Shown: piece by piece, positions 35,268 to 46,325 of the stretch
Position numbering within the stretch: the first letter of the stretch is position 1
Layout of the letters: every line of letters starts with the position of its first letter
Assembly: GCF_048544455.1 (NCBI RefSeq)
Contig: NC_133536.1
Coordinates: 24,244,152 to 24,308,151 of the forward strand
Length of the DNA stretch: 64,000 nt
Direction of reading: 5' to 3'
Source of the DNA: Silene latifolia
Lineage: Eukaryota > Streptophyta > Magnoliopsida > Caryophyllales > Caryophyllaceae
The notes under the pieces: model-generated
Told to the model about the DNA's origin: nothing
The model's input: only the letters and a program-made list of their open reading frames with translations
The model's database searches: none
Translations under genes and position numbers: made by a program

Positions 35268-36763
35268 GGGTTTTTCCCATCTGTACCCCCGTGGTTTTCA
35301 CTTTTCCCAACTGTACCCTCGCGTATCAGAGATTACTAATTGTGCCCTTAAACTTAATTAATGAATTCCATCCGTGACTAAACTTGGCTACTCCGTTTGT
35401 TTTGGCCGTTAAGTGCTACCATGGCACGCCTTATGCCAACATGGCTGCTTACATGGCATTATATCGACGGTTTTTCTAATTTATCGTCTCACTTACGTTT
35501 TATCGACTTTTAATTATTTGCAATGACCAATCTACCCTTATTATTTTCAGATTCTGAATCAAAATCGATCTAATTAAATCCAGAAAATTTCGCCCAAATC
35601 CTCTTCAAACCACCCTCTAACTTAGTCTTATTCAAACTCAGAAACCCGACTTCACATCGTTATTGAGCCCAAATCCTTAATCGCAGCATCCAGCACCCCA
35701 ATTGCTTCACACAATATATAACATGGATTTGGGGGTTAGGGTTTCAAGGGTACCTGAGAAAGACGCCGCAACAGTGAGCGAATGATATCGTCCTAATTTA
35801 GGACGGTTTAGCCCCGTCCTATTACCTTATTCCGACTCATTTTGTGTGCTTAATTGTCTAATAAGCTCATTTAATTACTAATTTATAATAATTAGTCGTA
35901 TTAGTTTATAACTAATAATTAATTGTATTTATGTATAATATTAGTATTATTATTATTATATTAATTTAATGTGCAGGCAAGACGGGAAAGTGAGGCGGAA
36001 GAGCAAGACGGGATTATGAGAAGAAATGGCGGAGGTGAAAATAGGCCAAATCATGGAAAAATAAACTAAGTAAAGGAGCAGGTGCTAATTTCAAACGGTC
36101 TTTGCTGAGCTTTTACTACCACCTCCGGCCACCATGGCAGCCACCACTCACCACCCTCCACTTCCAACATCACATCCCAACCATCCACGACCACCATGGA
36201 CCACCGCAACAGCCACCACGAACCCTTCTTCCACCCCCGTCCGTAAACAATACAAACAACAACCATCTCATGCACCCATCTTTCAACCACCCACAACAGC
36301 CAACTCCAGCCACCGTGGACCTCACCTACAACCACCTACTGACCCACGGAGGCTGACAGAGGTGGGGGCAGCAGAGCAAGGTAGGAGGCGGTTTGGGTTG
36401 AGGAATAGGATAGAGTGAAGAGGTTGGTGAGTGTGAATAAGGCGGGACATTACAAATAATTAAAAGTCGATAAAGCGTGAGTGAGACGATAAATAAGAAA
36501 AACCGTCAATATAATGAAATTAAGGGTATGACTAGTGAATGGTAGAAGAGGTTTTAGTAATGCCATGTTAGCAGCCAAGTCATGCCTTGTTGGCGCATTA
36601 AGCGTGCCATGTTGGCAATTAACAACAACATTTGACGAAAAATTGGAGATTAGCCACGGTTGGGAACCATTATATAAGCTTAGGGGTACAATTAGTAATC
36701 TCTGATACGCGAGGGTATAGTTGGGAAAAGTGAAAACCACGGGGGTATAGATGGAAAAATCCC
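35268..36763. mobile_element. Mutator-like element with long inverted repeats (Pack-MULE candidate)
   Basis: Terminal inverted repeats of ~260-310 bp (35268-35522 and 36450-36763) share TACCCCCGTGGTTTTCAC and TCGCGTATCAGAGATTAC. The nine-base duplication AAAAATTTA at 35259-35267 and 36764-36772 is perfect and diagnostic for Mutator. There is no transposase. The interior contains GC-richer, gene-like sequence, including a Pro/Thr/His-rich open stretch at 36102-36420, which may be captured host DNA. Confidence 0.9.
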
Positions 36764-36772
36764 AAAAATTTA

Positions 36773-37186
36773 TAAGTTAGATGTTATTTTTTTTCCATCA
36801 AAAAATTTAACTAAACTTATATGTAAAATTTTTTAGTTATATTGTAATTTTTTGAGCTTAATATTTAAATGAATGGACTCAGAAACTTTATAGTAAAACT
36901 CATAATTTCTACAACAAAACTCAAAAACTTTATTATTATGCTCAAAAACTATACAACTAGTGATAGTACATCAAATGTATAATCTACTTAATGAATTTAT
37001 TTGGAGTATAACATAAACAACATATTAATAGATAAAAATTAAATTAAATTAAAAATATATATGCCCTTATTATTTATCCATCATCCTCCATTCATCGGTA
37101 TTATTGACCAACAATAAAATGAATCAATGTTACAAATTTATTTTAGACATATGTGTTGTATTTCAAGTAATTGTGTAAATATAAGC
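36773..37186. other. AT-rich spacer between two Mutator-like elements
   Basis: No gene, RNA or terminal repeat was recognised. Confidence 0.5.
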
Positions 37187-37619
37187 GTAAATTATCGATT
37201 ACACCTCGCTTAATCCGCTTTTTAAAATTACTCCCACATTAATTTTTTTTTTTTTAAATTACACCCAAATTAATAGCTCAGGCTATATTTTACATCCAAA
37301 GCTATTTTCAGGTAAAAAATGACCAGTTTGCCCCCGCGTGTATAAGTCTCAGTTTTACTTTGATTCTTCGTTTACTTGCCCTATTTACTTGCCCAATTTC
37401 ACCTGTTTAATCTAATTTCTCCTCTAAAAATTCCCCCAAATATTCCCCCTAAAAATTCCCCCAAATTTCGTCTTAATGCAAAATAAAAATATTCCCCTTT
37501 ACATATATTTAACAAATGGTATAATTTTAATGAATGGGAGGGAGTAATGATTATACTCGTTGATGATTGATGGTTTCATAGGATGTTAGAATTGATAAAC
37601 ATGATTGTATAATGAATAC

Positions 37620-38228
37620 TGATGGGGCATATTCTGCACCGCTGACCAAGTCAACATGATTGAGCAAGGTCAAAGATATCCACAGCAAGTCAACGACTTG
37701 GACAATCTAGCCGATGCAGCCCATTGGCCCGTCAGCCTGGGTCTCGGCATGGTAACCTGCCAGCCGGGACACATATCCGCGTACTCATATCCAAGACCCC
37801 TCGGCGGCGAGTCAACAGGATCCGCCGGCCAGCCATAGGCCCCTCGGCCGAGGGGTAGATCAGTCTTTCCACCTGCTAGCCACTTGGCCACTACGTGACA
37901 AAAGGTGAAAGCCTATAAATACTCCTCAACCTTCATTGAGGAAAGGATCCCAACTAATCCACAACTAAACCTAAATACACTATTCATCTGGTAATATCTT
38001 CCTTATCTCTCTACAATACACATTCAGCCAAGTAACAACTTATCTCTTAAGTTTACTGACTTGAGCGTCGGAGTGAGTACGCTTGGCACAAAGCCAAGCC
38101 CTCAGTTCGTTCATTGTTGCAGGAGAGGCCGTGAGGAACGATTGAGACCAAAGGAGAATCCAACTCAAGACATCATTCAACAAGCCACGGGTGGTAACTA
38201 TACTTGATCTGGAATTACACCCGGAACA
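37620..38228 (+). mobile_element. Solo LTR (609 bp)
   Basis: It runs from TGATGGGGCATATTC to CCCGGAACA, with AATAC duplicated at 37615-37619 and 38229-38233. A TATA box (CTATAAAT, 37913-37920) is followed by a leader CTCCTCAACCTTC. GC-rich CCTCGGCGG and CCTCGGCCGAGG palindromes lie upstream of it. No internal coding region is present. Confidence 0.85.
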
Positions 38229-38593
38229 AATACTATGGTAGCAGTTGAGCCACACGAGTTAGTAAAATGGAAGGGGTGAGGTCACTAAGTATGAGTGTGG
38301 TGATTGTCTGACACTGACCGAGAAGTATGACGGGACGGATGAACCGACTCAGCTATTAGAGTGATTAAGGGAGTTGAAAAGTTGTTTCAATAAAAAAAAT
38401 TGCCCTGATAGGATGAAGTAGCTCAAGCTGCACAATATTTAGGAGGGAGAGCTAATCGATGGTGGTATAATAAGTAGCAAACATAATTGTGTTACCTTGA
38501 GGATGAGGAATACAATGAACAAAATTAAATTGGGGAATGAATAAGAGAGAAGGATGAAGAAGGGAATGAATGAGGGAGAAGGATGAACACATA

Positions 38594-38969
38594 GGCCCTG
38601 TTTTGTAAACAGCGGATTAATTTCAGCATAAGCAGATTGCAAAAGCAGATTATAAATGACAGATTTTATTAGAAGGTTTGACTAGCATATTATAATTAGC
38701 ATAATTAAATTGAGAGTTTGGTAATTGACAGATTATGATTAGTAGATTGTTAGTTTTCTTTGTAAAATGGAGAAAAATTTCCTATTTTACAATATGCTAA
38801 CCAATATGTTAGGGTAAGCAACATATTGTAAAACAACATATTGACCCCAAATATGTTGTTTCAATATGATGTTTACCAAACACTAAAATTAGCATATTGA
38901 TTGGTCAAACATGCTAAAACCCTTGAATATGCTAAAAATTGGTCAATATGCCGTTTACCAAACAGCGCC
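38594..38969. mobile_element. hAT-like MITE, copy 1
   Basis: Ends GGCCCTGTTTTGTAAACAGC and (minus) GGCGCTGTTTGGTAAACGGC are inverted repeats. The interior is rich in CATATTG/CAATATG words. A second copy of the family lies at 54272-54674 in the opposite orientation. No target duplication could be read with certainty. Confidence 0.65.
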
Positions 38970-39115
38970 ATATATATGCTTTGTAAAGGAAAGAAGAAGG
39001 GTAAAATCGTCTTAATAAACAAAAAAAATTGAAATTTGACGGAAATTTTGTCTGAATCCGGTATTGGGTGCAAAATATAGCATGAGCTATTAATTTGGGT
39101 GTAATTTAAAAAAAT

Positions 39116-40151
39116 GGGTTTTTCTACATGATAATCCTGTATTTTTTCAAATCTTACATAGTTACCCTAGTTTTCAGGGAACACACATGGTGACCCTAAA
39201 TTTTTTTCCGTCAATATTTTCCGTTAAATATGTGACGCGGCAAATTGGATTTGAGATTTTCTACAATGTAACTCTATGTTTTTTTAAAATTCTACAAGAT
39301 AACTTGATCTATTTGTTTTTTTTGTGTTTATTTTTACAAATGAAACACTCTTAAAAGTACGTCCTTAGTTCCTCAATCTATCATTCTTAACACGTTTTTT
39401 ACTCGATTACTCAGAAAAAATGTCAACTCTCAATATCATCATCTCTTTAAGGTATCATTACTATAAATCTCCAAATCGGATTCAATTAATAATTAATAAA
39501 AAAATCCACTATTAAGCACAATGTGTACAAATGAGTCTCCACTCCTTAATTGTACCCAACTTTATTGTGCCATTTTGTTGAATAATTGAAATGAGTCATT
39601 GTTATGTTTGCAACATTTTCAGTTTTGGGGTATTTGACGAGATTTCGTATTTTTTTTTATTGGATTAAACCTATGATGAATCAAAATTGGGATTGATTAT
39701 TATAATGGTCGATATTGAGTACTTTTATTACTTTGGTATTTAGAATATCTTGTCGGCAATTTTTTGATATGGAACAAAGTTCTTACTAGGTTTTTCTTTC
39801 AAAACTTGGTTAATTGAAGGGTAATCAGGTGGATTTGACAATTTGGGTGTAATTGTGTAAAATTGTGAAAAGAAGATTAATTAACATATTATATTTTTAA
39901 GAACGTGTGATTTTTAGAAAAAGTAGGGTTATCATGTAGTATAATTTTTAAAAATATAGGGTTACCATGTAGAAAATCTCAAAGTTTAATTTGCCACGTC
40001 ACGTACTTAACGGACAAAATTTACGGAAAAAAAGTTTAGGGTCACGACAATAGGTATTAATAGAGTTGAGGGTTACCATGTGTGTTCCCTGAAAAACGGG
40101 GTTACCATGTAGAATTTGAAAAAAATATAGGGTTGTCATATAGAAAAATCC
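39116..40151. mobile_element. Inner Mutator-like element
   Basis: Long inverted arms (about 39116-39290 and 39920-40151) share TTTTCAGGGAACACACATGG and CTACATG-TAACCC words. Flanks TAAAAAAAT (39107-39115) and AAAGAAAAT (40152-40160) match at 7 of 9 positions. It splits the right arm of the outer element, so it inserted later. There is no coding capacity. Confidence 0.7.
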
Positions 40152-40224
40152 AAAGAAAATTGATGTGGGAATAATTTTAAAAAAAGTGGATTAAGCGGGG
40201 GTGTAATCGATAATTTACTCTAAA

Positions 40225-41277
40225 CTAGTATTGGTGCCCGGCTTCGCCCGGGCTACCTCTACTTACCATTAAATTTTTTTTTCATTAAATAAAATTACTT
40301 AAAGTTGCATAATCCATAAATTTATCATTAATATATTTTTCTATGACATATCCTAAAATTACGACGAAATAAATTTTGAGACAAATTCACTACTCCCGCT
40401 ATTAATATTTTACTCTTATTAATGAAACAATAGTAATAACATTTCACTATTTGCTCGTAATCATTGTTACTTTCACTACTCCCGTCGTAATTATTGTTAC
40501 TGTCACTACTGCCGCATTAATATTGATAATTTCACTACTCCCGCCGTAATTATTGTTACTTTCACTATTGACGCATTAATATTGATTACTACACTACTCC
40601 CGTTGTTGTTTCTACCACTTTCACTAATCTCGTTGATAATATTGTTACTTTTACTATTCAAATGAGTGATTACTATCATATAACTATATCCAATGTTACT
40701 ACGATTCTTTTCTTTACTACGAAATTACTTTTACTACTTAGACATGCAATTTTAAGGGGATTATATATTTATATAAATATATTACATATATGCATTAAAT
40801 CAAATCGAAAGAATTATGCAATATTATATATTATGGAATCTAATTTGAATTATTTATAACCTACTTATATTATATTTTTGTACGTTAAATAATTAACATC
40901 TCTATACATTTAATAACCTATAAAGTTAATATATAATTTTATGATGATAATAATTAATACCATAAGTGTGCATCCTAATTAATTATTTTATTTCAAGGAA
41001 ATTGACCATCTTCTAGTCTTCAATAAATATTTAGGAAAATTACCAAGCATCTTCTTTCTTTTAGTCTCATTGAAATTGACCATCTTAATTAATTATTTCA
41101 TTTTAAAAAAATTGACCATTTTAATTAATTATTTTATTTTAAGAAAATTGACCATGTTTTAGTCTCTTACAAATGTTTAGGAAAATTACCAAGCTTCTAT
41201 ATAATTTAATTTTAACCCAACCTATATAATATTTGCATTGAGATCCCTTAATTGGGTCCATCACACGGTGCTAGTGA
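40225..41277 (-). mobile_element. Non-autonomous Helitron
   Basis: Read on the minus strand it starts TCACTAGCACCGTGTGATGG after a host A. It ends with a GC hairpin (GCCCGGGCGAAGCCGGGC) about 8 nt before CTAG, followed by host T. The 5'-TC, hairpin, CTAG and A/T target all fit Helitrons. No Rep/helicase is encoded. It inserted next to the right end of the outer Mutator-like element. Confidence 0.72.
40395..40650. repeat. Minisatellite inside the Helitron
   Basis: About five units of 50-60 bp around TTTCACTACTCCCG followed by TAATATTG or TAATTATTG. Internal tandem arrays are common in plant Helitrons. Confidence 0.75.
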
Positions 41278-42444
41278 TTTAAAACTATATAGTATAATTA
41301 ATTTGTATAAATTTCTTTAATTACATTAAAGTCCCTTGGTTTCTGGAATTAATATATAGTATTGATATAATCTAACATTTGACGATAATTTACCTTGAAA
41401 AAATTGTCTATTAGTGACTTTGAAAAAAATACTCCCTTCGTCGTCTTAATTACTTTGTAACTTTTGCTCGTATATTGTTTGGGTGCGATATTTTTAACGA
41501 TAAACAAATTATTATGACCAATAACAGAAATATATCAATCACTCAATTTAACTTGACTTTTCACAACTAGAATGAAAGTATATTTTGGAAAGTCTTTTAT
41601 ATTACACTACTTGAAAAATAGAATCATGACCGACCTATAACTTGTGACGGATTTGTTCGAGATTCAAATTCATTCCACGACCTGCTTAAACACGATCCAT
41701 ATCTACTGGAACTAGCGTGGACCGGATGCGGTAATGCCCATGCCGCACTCAGGTATACCTAGAGTTTGGCAAGTATGACCCGCCTCAAAATCGAGCAAAT
41801 CTGACTCGATAGAACCTGGGAATGTTACTAACCGAATATGACCTGATCTCATATTGACCTGATTAAATTAAGAGTAGGTCTCCTGAGAGACGGTCTCTTA
41901 ATAAGCTTTATTGAAAGACCATTTTACAATTTTTAGAAAAAGTGTTACTAAAGTTAGTAAAATAGGTACAAATCATGATTAATGATAAAATGGGTACATT
42001 TATTATGTAAATAGGTACGAAATTACTATGTCACGATTAACAATAAAAAGGGTACGAAATACAAATAAAAGGGTACAAGAGATTGGTCTCTCAATAACTT
42101 AATGAGAGACCGTCTCTCCCAAGTTTTAGTGTTAAAATTAATGACCCGATAAATATTAAGCTTAATAGTGATCAAAATGAAATCGATTGTTTAATAATTT
42201 GATAGGTTAGACTTAATAATAATGAAGTGATTAAACCGATAATAGTTGAAAACTAAACTTAATGGTTAAAACTTGAATTAATGAGATAAAATAACTAGAG
42301 TGGCTAATGATCCAAATCAAACCTGGCCCTATCTGATATATTATTTGACCCGAAATAACCCGAACTCGGCTCGGCCTGAAATGGTAAGCTGACACAAAAT
42401 AACCGGAATCCAATATTATCCGACCTGACTATCCCGATTGCCAC
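41278..42444. other. AT-rich region with MITE relics
   Basis: No gene. CTCCCTTCGTCGTCTTAATT near 41432 looks like one Stowaway end without a partner. A MITE at 41871-42128 is listed separately. Confidence 0.45.
41871..42128. mobile_element. MITE with GAGAGACGGTCTCT inverted ends
   Basis: Left TGAGAGACGGTCTCTTAATAAG and right CTTAATGAGAGACCGTCTCTC form inverted arms around an AT-rich core with repeated AGGTAC/GGGTAC words. The outermost bases are ambiguous, so the superfamily is not assigned. Confidence 0.6.
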
Positions 42445-43290
42445 TAGGGATGGCAGTGGGTCGGGGACCCGACCCAGACCCTGAGGGTCGGACCCTAATG
42501 GGTCGGGTATGGGTCTCATTTTTTCAGACCCAATGGGTATGGGTCGGGTATGGCTCTTAAGAAAATATTTCGGGTCCGGGTCCGGGTCTAAGTTATGAGA
42601 CCCATACCCGACCCTTAGACCCTTTATTATAAAAAAAAAAAAAAATCAAAATCACAACTTTTCTGAATTCATATTGGCAGACCGTAGAAACCCAACTAAA
42701 GTCTCTTTCTCTTCCCTCATCCCATAAAGTGATAAAACCCAACCAAACTCTTCTGACAATACCACCACTCCACCACTCACACAAGAAAATCACCACCACA
42801 GCACTGATACACGACTGACAACCACCTCTCTAATAGGCGGCGACCGACAACCACCATTAATGGCAGCCAGCGACGGTCAGATGGAGAGGGCTATCAAGTA
42901 CGTTATTGATTTTTGGGTTCCGAGTTTGATTCTTTCACATGTATTTGGATGTAAAATTAATTTAGGTCTTCTTTGTCTTTCTTAATCTCTTTGGTATGGA
43001 TATTGGATTTGGTAGTGTACAATAGAGATTAATAAACTCATAATGTTAAGGAAGTATGATTTTTTTTTTTTAATATTATAGACTCCATACCGTTAATCCC
43101 GTTATTCTTAAAGTGGTGAAACTCGGACCATGGTAGACCAGAGCCTACCCTTACCCATAGGGTCCGGGTATGGGTCCTCAAATTTTAGACCCTTGCGGGT
43201 CTGGGTCGGGTACGGGTCCAAAAGAAAAATCTCGGGTCCGGGTCTGGATCTAGGCGGACCCTACCCAAACCCTACACATTGCCATCCCTA
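42445..43290. mobile_element. Non-autonomous hAT element (846 bp)
   Basis: Ends are TAGGGATGGCAGTG and, inverted, TAGGGATGGCAATG, with a perfect eight-base duplication ATTGCCAC at 42437-42444 and 43291-43298. The subterminal zones are filled with GGGTCGGGTATGGGTC-like words in opposite orientations. The interior has a leader-like stretch and GT-AG-like sites but no transposase frame. Confidence 0.93.
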
Positions 43291-43409
43291 ATTGCCACCT
43301 CTTTATCTCTAGGTCTACTCATCCGGCCATCCTATAATCATCAAATTCATTCAATTCCCCATCATGGAATCTCCAATTCTAATTCTAATTGAATGAATTG
43401 AATGACATA

Positions 43410-43667
43410 CTTCCTCCATTCAACTCCACTCTACCACTTTACTTTTTCACGTTTGCCAACGCGTATTTTACGCGGTAAATATCGTTAGCTACGTATTTGC
43501 AGAAATTATAAAAGTTAGGTATTTTTAATGTACTCGTAAAGACGAATCAAACAAGATCTCACATGAATATATTTTCACTTATGTATTGAGAGAAAATTGA
43601 AATTGAATGTTAAGTTATGAATAGTGTAGAAAATAGAAAGTGGTAGAGTGGAGTTGAATGGAGGAAG
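43410..43667. mobile_element. Stowaway MITE (258 bp)
   Basis: The perfect 31-bp inverted ends begin CTTCCTCCATTCAACTCC, and the TA target is duplicated at 43408-43409 and 43668-43669. The perfect arms suggest a fairly recent insertion. Confidence 0.93.
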
Positions 43668-43669
43668 TA

Positions 43670-46325
43670 ATAATAACGGTTCTAAACCCACCGACACTTT
43701 ACAATCAAATTTGGCAAAAACCCTTATAATTTGGCACAAAATCTCATTGAAGACGGCGATATCCGTTCCACAATCTTGTGACGGATACCGTTTCCTCTAA
43801 TAAAATACTCATGAGAGGTGAGTGGGGAAGACGCGTGAGTCTTTCCACCTTGTCCCTCTCCTTTTTGTGAGAGGTCTTGAACATGACGGATTAGCGTTCT
43901 GCAAAGCAAGACGACGCTTTGTTTGTTTGGACGTTGCTGTTCATAATCACATGAAGAACCCATCAGTCAATCACACATACTTTGTTACTTTATCACTCTA
44001 ATTACTCCATGCCTGCAATTACTGCTTTTTGTTTTCCCCACATTGTGGTGTCACAATGGTACACATACATCAGATATTCACACCCCTTTTCTTTCTTCCT
44101 CTATTTCACTTCACTCTTTCTCTTCCTTTCATCAGCTGTACTGTGTTCTTGCTTCTTTATTTGGTAAAAGTCTCTACCTTTTTGTTAACTTACTGCTTAT
44201 TATGGAGAAATGTTTATGTTGATACTTGTTTTTAGTGTAATTGCTTAAAATTAGGTGAATTTCATCACTGTAATTTCTAATTCATGTTCTTATGGAAATT
44301 TTGATGTGGGTATTTCAGGGTTTTGGTAATTTGAGATTATTAGTGTATGCTACATTTCCTTAGCTATAGGTGAGATGTGGTAATGTCTCTTAATTGGGTC
44401 TTTGATTTCACTTTTTGTGATTAACTCACGACACTAAATCATTTTGGAATTGAGGCTCAGTTATTGCAATGGCTCCGCTTGTAGCCTTGTACTAACATTT
44501 AACACTGTCTGTTACTGTTTTCTGGTAGTTTACGTCGTTAATGATAGATGAACCATCTCAAGGAAAACCTTCAGGTTATGGTTGAGGCTCAACTATTATA
44601 AATATTCCTATTACGCTCCCTCACTCAAATGCCCGTTGGACTTGAAGAGTGGTTAGTTGTGCACCGGCTCCCCCGTACCGTGTGCTGGGTTTCCACTTCG
44701 AGTTTTTGAGGAGTTTTGAGGTTGCCAGGATTCGAACCCGTGACCTACGGTCATTGGCTCTGATATCATGATAGATGAACCAACTCAACCAAAACCTTAA
44801 GGTCATGAGGCCCAACTATTATAAATATTCCTATTACGCTCCCTCACTCAAATGCCCGTTGGGCTTGAAGAATGGTTAGTTGTGCACGGCTCCCCCGTAC
44901 CGTGTGCTGGGTTTCCGCTTCGAGTTTTTGAGGAGTTTTGAGGTTGCCAGGATTCGAACCCGTGACCTACGGTCACTGGCTCTGATACCATGATAGATGA
45001 ACCAACTCAACCAAAACCTTAAGGTTATGGTTGAGGCTCAACTATTATAAATATTCCTATTAGTTAACCATTGCCATTTTACTGAATTTTCATAAAATTT
45101 AATTATGATTTGTTGGCTGTCTTCAAAATTGGTTGTTTGTTTAGTTTACATAGGCTTTATACCTCTAGATTCCGGAACTGCCTATACCCTGGTGAGCGGC
45201 GATTGCAAAGATGGCTCCAGGTTGGTGGTTGGTGTTTCACATAAACTATAGACAACTTGTTCAATGTAGGACTCACTACCGGTTCCTTTACTTTGCAATT
45301 GATCATTTACCTTGTGAAAATGTGGTTTAAGGATCATGTAGAAGCAATCCTTGGATTACAGCTGCTTACCGCGGTTGAACCCTCTGAGTCACTAGGATTA
45401 TGTTGTCATACATGTCATATTACTGCAGTTTTGCATGAAATACTATGGATTTGGCCAAACATTCCCTCAGTTTTTCCTAGCTAAACTCTAGAAGTTGGGT
45501 TTTCATGGAGATAGGCAGATATTGTCCTGTCATTCGTAAAGTTCTATGTATTGTAAGCGAATCAACGAACTTTAGTCTTTCAACTGGTTACATGGTAGAA
45601 TGAGAGTAGGACCAACTTGAGTGACTCTTTAATGACACTTTAAGATGTCTGAAAAGATATCCTTTTGTACATTTTAGTTTACACTCAAATTGTTTTCTTT
45701 TTCATTATCACGGAATATCTTCGCACAGGCGCTACATTGTCATTTCTATGTTCTTCAAACACACCCTGTCTAAATTGAAAGATATAGCCAGTTTACCTCT
45801 GCAATGCCATCTTAAAATTTGTCAAGGGGGTAGGGCAGCACTTTGTCCGTGTGCTAAGAGCTCTTTACGATACACAAAGTAATATATTATGTCAACGTGC
45901 ATCATAGGTTTGATTGATTTGATTTGCTAGACAATCCCACCCTCTCGGGCTAACTTGGCTTTGGTGAGTATGGTGACTTGTTTTCCTGGAGATTTCTGTG
46001 TGTTGAGCTATTGTGTATGCAGCTTCCCACTTGTCATGACTCCTGAGATATATGTTTAGGTTTTCCCAAGTGTGTGGAAAACATTGTTTCACAATGATAA
46101 AAATAGGAGCGAGGAGACTAGTTTATAACTTAGTGGACTGCTCCCCATATCACCAGTTGGTTTAGCCATCTTCGATGAGACCGTACTTGACTTGTGATAT
46201 GCTCATAGCATGACAAGAATAGCCACTCAGTCTTTTCTTGTGACGAGATGTCTTTGGTCTCTCTGAGCTGATCTTCATGTATATTTGTTCGGCAGGTGGT
46301 CTGAAAACTATGTGTAATTATCACA
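43670..46325 (+). other. Promoter, 5' leader and presumed 5' introns of the membrane-protein gene
   Basis: No protein-coding exon was found here. A plausible non-coding first exon ends near 44163 (TTTATTTG then GTAAAAGT). An acceptor TTCGGCAG lies at about 46294, some 30 bp before the ATG at 46326, so a ~2.1-kb 5'-UTR intron is likely. It contains the SMART element at 44542-45062. This exon model is inferred from splice-site appearance only. Confidence 0.4.
44542..45062 (-). mobile_element. Tandem SMART/TRIM retrotransposon (three short LTRs, two interiors)
   Basis: Three ~70-bp terminal units (44542-44612, 44769-44835, 44991-45062; each TGATAGATGAACC..ATTCCTATTA on the plus strand) alternate with two near-identical ~155-bp interiors. 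The whole is flanked by GTTAA at 44537-44541 and 45063-45067. On the minus strand each upstream LTR is followed directly by TGGTATCAGAGCC, the initiator-tRNA-Met primer site (one copy mutated to TGATATC). A purine-rich GAGTGAGGGAGCG precedes the next LTR. It encodes nothing. The interior also contains GGTTCGAATCC, an exact Pol III B-box. Confidence 0.83.

Larger units (their letters stand above)
37187..40222. mobile_element. Outer Mutator-like element with nested insertions
   Basis: Left arm GTAAATTATCGATTACACC (from ~37189) is mirrored at 40201-40219. The inverted arms continue for over 120 bp, but the right arm is interrupted by the element at 39116-40151: its inner part resumes at 39055-39112 (ATTTGGGTGTAATTT). 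Long inverted repeats suggest Mutator-like origin. No clear nine-base duplication could be read. The interior also holds a solo LTR and a MITE. No transposase is visible. Confidence 0.6.

Noticed and set aside
35786-36070. LTR-like start TGATATCGTCC inside the Pack-MULE candidate
   Set aside because: It resembles LTR starts in this window, but I found no matching CA end or GCGAA duplication.
44720-44990. tRNA gene suggested by GGTTCGAATCC and TGGTATCAGAGCC
   Set aside because: No cloverleaf can be formed. The motifs are the primer-binding site and a B-box-like word inside a SMART element with LTRs and a GTTAA duplication.
45257-45484. 75-codon ORF in the presumed intron
   Set aside because: No similarity to known proteins, no splice-site support, and lies in the intron upstream of the membrane-protein ORF.
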